DNA of 34,826 nucleotides, taken from Micromonosporaceae bacterium (lineage in GTDB: Bacteria > Actinomycetota > Actinomycetes > Mycobacteriales > Micromonosporaceae). The notes beneath the pieces are model-generated. The model worked only from the letters and a program-made list of their open reading frames with translations, searched no databases and was not told where the DNA came from. Positions 25,965 to 34,826 of the stretch are shown piece after piece. The stretch spans positions 1 through 34,826 of the forward strand of contig WHSM01000007.1 in the NCBI GenBank assembly GCA_009380105.1. Direction: 5' to 3'. Made by a program: the position numbers and the translations under genes. How positions within the stretch are numbered: the stretch's first letter is position 1; the number at the start of each line of letters is the position of its first letter.

Positions 25965-27129
25965 CCTCGACGCCGAGACCGTCGCGTTCCGCGACGAGGT
26001 CCGTGCCTGGCTCGCCGATCACCTGCCGCGCGCGCCGTTGCCCTCCATGGACACTCCTGAGGGGTACGAAGCGCACCGCGCCTGGGAGCGTCAGCTATGT
26101 CACGCGCGGCTGTCGGTCGTGGCGTGGCCCTCGGAGTTCGGCGGCCGTGACGCGGGGCTGGTGGAGTGGCTGATCTTCGAAGAGGAGTACCACGCGGCCG
26201 GCGCTCCGGGCCGGGTGAGCCAGAACGGCATCTTCCTGCTCGCGCCGACGCTGTTCGCGCACGGCACTCCGGCGCAACGGGACCGGTACCTGGCGCCGAT
26301 GGCGCGCGCCGACGAGGTGTGGGCGCAGGCGTGGTCGGAGCCGGAGGCCGGCAGCGACCTCGCGGCGCTCCGCAGCCGGGCGGCGCCGGTCGACGGGGGT
26401 TGGCTGTTGAGCGGCCAGAAGACCTGGAGCAGCCGGGCTGTGCACGCCGACCGGGGGTTCGGGCTGTTCCGCACGGATCCTTCCGCGTCGCGGCACCGTG
26501 GGCTGACGTACTTCCTCTTCGACCTGCGGGCGCCCGGTGTGACGGTGCGGCCGATTCCGCAGTTGGACGGTGAGCCAGGGTTCGCGGAGATCTTCCTGGA
26601 CGAGGTGTTCGTGCCGGACGCCGACGTGCTGGGCGCGGTAGGGGACGGCTGGCGGGTCGCGATGAGCACCGCGAGCAACGAGCGCGGATTGTCGCTGCGC
26701 AGCCCTGGCCGGTTCCTGGCGGCGGCGTCGCGGCTGGTGTCGCTGTGGCGGTCCGCCTCGGGCGACGCGCCGGCGTCGTGCAAGGCGCCGGCGGACCGTC
26801 CGGACGACGCGCTCGCCGATCGGGTGGTCGACGCGTGGATCGGGGCGCGGGCGTACCAACTGCACACCTTCTCCACCGTGAGCCGACTGCTGGCAGGAGG
26901 CTCGCTGGGGGCGGAGTCGAGCGTCGGGAAGCTGTTCTGGTCCGAGTTGGACATGTCGCTGCACGAGACCGCGCTCGACCTGCTGGGCGCCGACGGCGAG
27001 CTGGCGTCGCCGTGGCTGGACGGCTACCTGTTCGCGCTCGCCGGCCCGATCTACGCGGGCACGAACGAGATCCAGCGCAACATCGTCGCCGAGCGACTGC
27101 TGGGCCTGCCGAAGGAGGCGCGGGGGTGA
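25954..27129 (+). CDS. fadE31: Acyl-CoA dehydrogenase FadE31
   Basis: A 391-residue acyl-CoA dehydrogenase. It shows QAWSEPEAGSDLAALRS, LLSGQKTWSSRAVHADRGF and the C-terminal IYAGTNEIQRNIVAERLLGL. It follows the hydratase with an 11-base overlap, and the order fadE31-fadE32-fadE33 matches Rv3562-Rv3564. The role is in oxidation of the ring-opened acyl chain late in the HIP pathway; the exact substrate is inferred from the M. tuberculosis model. The GTG start is fixed by the overlap and by the conserved start (DLDAETVAFRDEVRAWL). Confidence 0.83.
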   Translation: MDLDLDAETVAFRDEVRAWLADHLPRAPLPSMDTPEGYEAHRAWERQLCHARLSVVAWPSEFGGRDAGLVEWLIFEEEYHAAGAPGRVSQNGIFLLAPTLFAHGTPAQRDRYLAPMARADEVWAQAWSEPEAGSDLAALRSRAAPVDGGWLLSGQKTWSSRAVHADRGFGLFRTDPSASRHRGLTYFLFDLRAPGVTVRPIPQLDGEPGFAEIFLDEVFVPDADVLGAVGDGWRVAMSTASNERGLSLRSPGRFLAAASRLVSLWRSASGDAPASCKAPADRPDDALADRVVDAWIGARAYQLHTFSTVSRLLAGGSLGAESSVGKLFWSELDMSLHETALDLLGADGELASPWLDGYLFALAGPIYAGTNEIQRNIVAERLLGLPKEARG

Positions 27130-28136
27130 GGTTCGCGCTGTCATCCGAGCAGGAGCAGTTTGGGGCGACCGTGGACGCCCTGCTCACGGAGGCCGACACG
27201 CCTCGGGCAGCGCGGGCGTGGGCAGCCGGCGACCACGGCCCGGGCCTGGCGCTGTGGCGGCGGCTCGCCGACGTCGGGGTGACCGGGTTGACGGCGCCGG
27301 AGGCGTACGACGGCCTGGGAGCCGGGCTGGTCGAAGTGACGGTGGCGTTCGAGCAGCTCGGCCGGCACGCTGTGCCGGGGCCATTGGTCGAGTCCCTGGT
27401 CGTCGTGCCGACACTGCTGGCCGGCGCTCAGGCGGCCGGCTCGGGCGCAGCTGACTCGGGGTTGGCCGGGCGCTGGCTGGCTGGGATCGCGGCCGGGAAG
27501 ACCCTGGCGAGTCTGGTGCTGCCGCCTCATGTGCCGTACGCGCTGGACGCCGACCTCGCCGACCCGGTCCTGGTGGTCGACGGTGACTCGCTTCGGTCGG
27601 GGCACGTCGGGCGTCCGCTGACCTCTGTGGACCCGGCTCGGCGGCTGTTCGTCGTCACGGCAGCCCAGCCGCTCGCCACTAACGTCGGCGCGGCACGCGG
27701 CCTCGATGCCGGCGCGCTCGCCTGCGCCGCGCAACTGGTCGGCGCCGGCCGGTCGCTGCTCGACACCACTGTGGCGTACGCGCGACAGCGGCGCCAGTTT
27801 GGACGGCCGATCGGAGCGTTCCAGGCGGTCAAGCACCAGCTCGCGGACGTGCTCGTCGGCCTGGAGATGGCGCGCCCACTGGTGTACGGAGCCGCGGTCG
27901 CGCTCGCCAGCGACTCTGCGACAGCGGCGCGGGACATCTCGGCGGCGAAGGTAGCGGCGGGCGATGCGGCGTACCGGGCGGCGCGGGTCGCGCTGCAGGT
28001 CCACGGGGCGATCGGCTACACCGCCGAGCACGATCTCAGCCTCTGGCTGACGAAGGTGCGGGCGCTGGTCTCGGCGTGGGGCACTTCGCGCTGGCACCGG
28101 ACCCGGGTGCGGGAGGCGCTGTGCGCGGCGGGTTGA
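27126..28136 (+). CDS. fadE32: Acyl-CoA dehydrogenase subunit FadE32
   Basis: A 336-residue, short acyl-CoA dehydrogenase of the kind that forms alpha2beta2 heterotetramers in actinobacterial steroid pathways. Features are the FALSSEQEQFGATVDALL start, YDGLGAGLVEVTVAFEQLG, and RRQFGRPIGAFQAVKHQLAD followed by VALQVHGAIGYTAEHDLSLW. The GTG at 27126 overlaps the fadE31 stop (GTGA). The long track version starting at 26745 lies inside fadE31 in another frame and is an artefact. It should pair with FadE33, whose gene is frameshifted here. Confidence 0.83.
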   Translation: MRFALSSEQEQFGATVDALLTEADTPRAARAWAAGDHGPGLALWRRLADVGVTGLTAPEAYDGLGAGLVEVTVAFEQLGRHAVPGPLVESLVVVPTLLAGAQAAGSGAADSGLAGRWLAGIAAGKTLASLVLPPHVPYALDADLADPVLVVDGDSLRSGHVGRPLTSVDPARRLFVVTAAQPLATNVGAARGLDAGALACAAQLVGAGRSLLDTTVAYARQRRQFGRPIGAFQAVKHQLADVLVGLEMARPLVYGAAVALASDSATAARDISAAKVAAGDAAYRAARVALQVHGAIGYTAEHDLSLWLTKVRALVSAWGTSRWHRTRVREALCAAG

Positions 28137-29256
28137 GCAGCGGGCGGCCCGGGGGCTTGAGCGGCGGGCTGACTGACGAGCAGCGGGCGCTCCAGGAGAC
28201 GGTGCGCAGCCTGCTGACCCGCCACGCGACCAGTGCGGCGGTGCGCGCGTCCTGACGGAGCCGCGGGGGTTCGACGAGAGGCTCTGGGACCTGCTGTGCG
28301 GGCAGGTCGGGGTCGCCGGGCTGAGCATCCCCGAGCGGTACGGCGGCGCCGGGGCGACCCTGGTCGAGACGGCGCTCGTGCTCGAAGAGCTCGGCCGCCC
28401 GCTGGCGCCGAGCCCAATGCTCGGATCCGGAGTGCTCGCCGCGCAAGGGCTGCTGAGCGCGGGAAACGACGAGGCGTGTGCCCGGCTGCTTCCCGGGATC
28501 GCGGACGGCTCCCGGGTCGCGGCGCTCGCCTGGACTGGCGCCGCCGGCGACTGGGGCGCCCCGGTGGTCACTGCGGCCAAGCCCCCCGACGGCTGGCGCC
28601 TGGATGGCCAGGTGCACTACGTCCTCGACGGCAATGTCGCCGACATCCTGCTGGTCGCGGCGCGCTCCGGCGACCCGGGCGTGGCGGGCGGCGCCTTTGC
28701 CGATCACGTCGCACTGTTCGAGGTGGAGCCGAGCGCGGCGCGGTGTGAGGCGACCCCGACGATGGACCCCACGCGCCGGCTCGCGCGGGTGCGGCTGGAC
28801 GGGACGCCGGCGCGACGCCTCGGCGCTCCCGACCTCGACCGGGTACGTGACATCGCCTGCGCCGCGCTCGCCGCCGAGCAGGTCGGCGCCGCGGCCCGCG
28901 CCTTGGAGCTGACGGTCGAGCACGCCAGGACCCGGGTGCAGTTCGGGCAGCCGATCGGGACGTTCCAGGCGCTCAAGCACCGGATGGCCGACATGCACGT
29001 GCTGGTCGAGACGGCGCGCTCAGCGGCGTACGCGGCGGCAGGGGACCCCGGCGACTACGCGGCCGTCGCGAAGGTGTGGTGCTCGGAAGCGCTGCAGCAG
29101 GTGGCCGCTGAGATGATCCAGCTGCACGGCGGGATCGCGATCACGGCCGAGCACGACGCGCACCTGTACTTCAAGCGCGCCCACGGCAGCACGAGGCTCT
29201 TCGGCGCCCCAGGCGACCACGTGGCTCGGCTGTCGGCCCAACTCACCAGACTGTGA
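28121..29256 (+). pseudogene. fadE33: fadE33 acyl-CoA dehydrogenase subunit with one-base frameshift
   Basis: The ORF track shows only the C-terminal part from 28378. Upstream, a GTG at 28121 with GGGAGG four bases before it opens another frame encoding LTDEQRALQETVRSLLTRHA, then SAAVRAS and a stop at 28253. From 28252 a second frame carries on with LTEPRGFDERLWDLLCGQVG, SIPERYGGAGATLVETALV and the rest to VARLSAQLTRL. Adding one G within the GCGCGCG run at 28243-28249 would join them as AAVRAVLTEPRGFDERLW, just as in intact FadE33. Later motifs are RVQFGQPIGTFQALKHRMAD and HGGIAITAEHDAHLYFKRAH. It could be a real mutation or a sequencing indel in a CG repeat. Confidence 0.85.
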
Positions 29257-29295
29257 CCGTTGACGCGCCCATGCGGCGAGACCGACGGACGTCTG

Positions 29296-29334
29296 TATAA
29301 CTCCAATTAGACTAACTGTAGTTATACTAGTTTG
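29296..29334 (+). promoter_or_regulatory. AT-rich palindromic promoter of the AAA ATPase gene
   Basis: In a GC-rich setting this is an AT-rich patch. TAACT-gt-AGTTA (29313-29324) is a perfect inverted repeat, and a further TATAACT (29296-29302) pairs with AGTTATA (29320-29326). TATACT at 29323-29328 resembles a -10 box and would place +1 near the GTG at 29335, suggesting a leaderless mRNA with an operator over the promoter. Confidence 0.5.
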
Positions 29335-30831
29335 GTGATCAAGCCCAGAGGCGTGTTCGATCGCGATCAGGAATGGTCGGACCTGGGGAGATTCCTCCAG
29401 GCTCCCGGCCCAGGCATGCGCCTTGGTGTCGTGTACGGCCGAAGGCGGCAAGGGAAGTCGTTCCTACTACGCCGGTTGGTCGAGGCCACCGGTGGCTTGT
29501 ACTTCATGGCCGTGCAGGAGGAGCGCCGTCTGGCACTCGAGCGTTTCGCTGCCGCCGCCGCTCGAGGACTGTTCGGCCTGCCCGCCGGAAGCATGACATT
29601 CGACAGCTGGGACGCGGCGTTGCGCGGGGTGTTGACCGCCATGCCACAGGCGGCTCGACTGGCCGGCACGCCACCAGTGTTGGTCATCGACGAACTGCCG
29701 CATGTGCTTGGACATTCACCAGAGTTGCCGTCGGTGCTTCAACTGCTCTACGACGAGTCTCGGGACGACTCGGCGGCGCCGCCGGTGCGAGTGATCGTGT
29801 GTGGGTCGGCGTTGGCCGTGATGTCCGAGCTGCTGTCGGGAGCGAAGGCGCTGCGCGGTCGAGCGATGTTGGACATGTGCCTGCAGCCGTTCTCGTTCTC
29901 TGACGCGGGAGCCTTCTGGGGGGTCAGCGACCCGGACCTGGCGTTCCACCTCAACGCCGTGCTGGGCGGCACGCCAGGATACAAAGATCTGATCGCCGAG
30001 CCGCCGCCGGGATCGGTCGCTGAACTCGGTGGTTGGCTCGCTCACAGCGTGCTCGACCCGTCGCACGCGCTGTTCGACGAGACGGATTATCTGTTACGCG
30101 AAGACCCGCGTATCACCGACCGCGCCCTGTACCAGTCGGTGCTCACGGCCATCAGCCGCGGCGCCACCACGCCCTCCAAGATCGGGGCGATCGTCGGACG
30201 GCCCGCCCAGGCGTTGGCGCATCCGCTGGCCGTGCTGGAGAAGGCCGGGTTCGTCAACCGCGTGGAGGACGTCCTCCTGCATCGGCGGGCCCAGTTGCGC
30301 CTGGCGGATCCCATAGTCCGCTTTCAACAGGCCATCAGCCGGCCGCGCATCGCCATGCTGGAAGAACGACGGGCCGCCGAGGTGTGGCGGGCTTCGGCGA
30401 ACACCTTCGCCTCCGGCGTGCTCGGGCCGCATTTCGAACACCTGGCGCGCGCCTGGTGCGCCAGCCGTGCCGCGACCGAGTTCTTCGGAGAACAATTCGG
30501 CCCGGTCGGCCCCACAGTGATCAACGACGCGCGGGGACACGCCAGGCATGAGTTGGACGTCGTCGCGCTCGCAGACGGCGAACTGGCCCGCAGCCAAGGC
30601 GCCGTCGTGAGACTCCTCGGAGAGGTGAAACACTCACAGCAGCCGCGCACTGTCAGGGATCTGGAGCGACTCGACCACATCCGCCGCGTGCTCCTCGAGC
30701 GGGGAGTGCGCGCGGACCGAGCCCACTTGGTGATCTTCGCGCGTCGCGGAGCGGACGCCCAGCTACGCGCCGCCTGCGACGACCGCGCCGACGCGGCCCT
30801 CGTCGACCTTTCCACGATGTACGCGCCGTAG
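29335..30831 (+). CDS. Archaeal-type AAA ATPase with DUF234-like nuclease-fold tail
   Basis: About 498 residues. The N-terminal ATPase has Walker A YGRRRQGKSFLL (about 36-43 counting from TTG 29332) and Walker B PPVLVIDELPHVL (about 115-122). The centre holds a winged-helix region (ATTPSKIGAIVGRP). The C-terminal domain contains HELDVVALADGE, then VRLLGEVKHS, an E/D...ExK pattern typical of the PD-(D/E)xK-like DUF234 domain attached to these ATPases. The family is widespread in archaea and sporadic in bacteria, with unclear function. There are no steroid-pathway ties. It replaces the genes (aspB, nat region) that lie between fadE33 and hsaB in M. tuberculosis. The start could be TTG 29332 or GTG 29335; no Shine-Dalgarno is visible. 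Confidence 0.85.
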   Translation: MIKPRGVFDRDQEWSDLGRFLQAPGPGMRLGVVYGRRRQGKSFLLRRLVEATGGLYFMAVQEERRLALERFAAAAARGLFGLPAGSMTFDSWDAALRGVLTAMPQAARLAGTPPVLVIDELPHVLGHSPELPSVLQLLYDESRDDSAAPPVRVIVCGSALAVMSELLSGAKALRGRAMLDMCLQPFSFSDAGAFWGVSDPDLAFHLNAVLGGTPGYKDLIAEPPPGSVAELGGWLAHSVLDPSHALFDETDYLLREDPRITDRALYQSVLTAISRGATTPSKIGAIVGRPAQALAHPLAVLEKAGFVNRVEDVLLHRRAQLRLADPIVRFQQAISRPRIAMLEERRAAEVWRASANTFASGVLGPHFEHLARAWCASRAATEFFGEQFGPVGPTVINDARGHARHELDVVALADGELARSQGAVVRLLGEVKHSQQPRTVRDLERLDHIRRVLLERGVRADRAHLVIFARRGADAQLRAACDDRADAALVDLSTMYAP

Positions 30832-30857
30832 CCCACGTTCTTGCGCGATCGGCGCCC

Positions 30858-34382
<3,525 letters not shown>

Positions 34383-34408
34383 GCGCCCGCCTCGCTTCGC
34401 TCATAGAC

Positions 34409-34422
34409 TGAAACGTGTTCTA
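34409..34422. promoter_or_regulatory. KstR operator candidate (hsaA side)
   Basis: TGAAACGTGTTCTA fits TnnAACnnGTTnnA at all fixed positions, and is identical to the 14-mer beside cyp125 (13173-13186). Confidence 0.78.
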
Positions 34423-34465
34423 AAATCTATACCACGACGGCGCTTCCATGAGACTAGACGAAAAC

Positions 34466-34479
34466 TGTAACGTGTTCCA
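34466..34479. promoter_or_regulatory. KstR operator candidate (kshA side)
   Basis: TGTAACGTGTTCCA fits the KstR consensus at all fixed positions and lies 36 bases upstream of the kshA ATG. Confidence 0.75.
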
Positions 34480-34515
34480 GTATTGGAGGCCCGAGAGCAG
34501 CTCCAGGAGGGCGCG

Positions 34516-34826
34516 ATGACTCAGACGAACCACAAGGCCCCGGGCAACGCGGAGCCTGCGGTGCGGGTCATCGACGTCGGCGCGCCTCCCGCCCGGTACG
34601 CCCGCGGCTGGCACTGCCTGGGTCTCGCGGAATCCTTCCGGGACGGCAAGCCGCACGCGATCGAGGCGTTCGGCGCCAAGCTCGTGGTCTTCGCCGACTC
34701 GCACGGAGAGCTGCACGTGCTCGACGGTCACTGCCGCCACATGGGCGGCGACCTGACCCAGGGCAGCGTCAAAGGCGACGAGGTGGCCTGCCCGTTCCAC
34801 GACTGGCGGTGGGGCGGCGACGGCAG
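34516..34826 (+). CDS. kshA: KshA, Rieske oxygenase of 3-ketosteroid 9-alpha-hydroxylase (cut by right edge)
   Basis: This gene is absent from the ORF track because it has no stop inside the window. The first 103 residues include YARGWHCLGLAESFRDGKPH, FGAKLVVFADSHGELHVLDG and the Rieske [2Fe-2S] ligands in CRHMGGDL and CPFHDWRWGGDG, all nearly identical to known KshA. The enzyme 9-alpha-hydroxylates androstadienedione-type steroids with the KshB reductase, causing ring B to open. ATG 34516 follows AGGAGG at a suitable distance. It diverges from hsaA with two KstR-type operators between them. The catalytic iron domain is outside the window. Confidence 0.93.
   Translation, partial: MTQTNHKAPGNAEPAVRVIDVGAPPARYARGWHCLGLAESFRDGKPHAIEAFGAKLVVFADSHGELHVLDGHCRHMGGDLTQGSVKGDEVACPFHDWRWGGDG

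Noticed and set aside
25199-27199. 666-residue minus-strand ORF opposite the hydratase and fadE31
   Set aside because: Arg/Pro/Ser-rich shadow with no domain; both plus-strand genes are well supported.

Overview
The window is a high-GC actinobacterial chromosome segment that carries most of a cholesterol/sterol catabolic locus. Gene content and order match the KstR and KstR2 regulons of Mycobacterium tuberculosis (roughly Rv3520c-Rv3523 and Rv3545c-Rv3570c, then kshA). Identities come from remembered family sequences and motifs; no database search was run. A large NB-ARC/WD40 protein, an IS701-type transposase and many ATGA/GTGA overlaps fit a filamentous or Pseudonocardiales-like actinomycete rather than Mycobacterium itself, but genus cannot be fixed from sequence alone.

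Layout. 1-457: N-terminal part of an IS701-like transposase, running off the left edge. 493-2586 (minus): a PPOX-fold flavin/F420 protein and an acyl-CoA synthetase. 2689-7195 (plus): DUF35 protein, ltp4, ltp3, F420-dependent oxidoreductase and a SnoaL/KSI-like protein, an apparent side-chain aldolase operon. 7293-10955 (minus): a 1220-residue membrane-anchored STAND NTPase with 14 WD40 blades, foreign to the pathway. 10956-11930: intergenic. 11931-14449: cyp125 and fadA5, divergent. 14433-16233 (minus): two SDR genes. 16387-19712 (plus): echA20, ipdA, ipdB, ipdC. 19730-23487 (minus): operon fadE30-ipdF-kstR2-fadA6. 23569-29256 (plus): fadD3, an enoyl-CoA hydratase, fadE31, fadE32, fadE33. 29335-30831 (plus): an archaeal-type AAA ATPase with a DUF234-like tail, again foreign to the pathway. 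30858-34382 (minus): operon hsaA-hsaD-hsaC-hsaB. 34516-end (plus): start of kshA.

How it works together. Cyp125 and FadA5 start and shorten the sterol side chain; the DUF35/Ltp4/Ltp3 set probably removes a side-chain unit by a retro-aldol or thiolase-like step. KshA and HsaABCD open rings A and B. FadD3, FadE30, the hydratase, IpdF, IpdC, EchA20, IpdAB, FadE31-33 and FadA6 break down rings C and D. Three divergent promoters each carry two matches to the KstR operator (TnnAACnnGTTnnA). The fadE30/fadD3 promoter has a perfect KstR2 operator, and the SDR/echA20 promoter has a wider-spaced relative of it.

Most notable: (1) echA20 has an in-frame amber codon and fadE33 a one-base frameshift, both in the ring C/D pathway; (2) the STAND gene lies between two copies of a stem-loop whose 19-nt loop core is identical while the stems show compensatory changes; (3) two NTPases of possible defence or conflict type sit inside the catabolic locus; (4) the igr genes (chsE1/E2, chsH1/H2, ltp2) expected next to cyp125 are absent.
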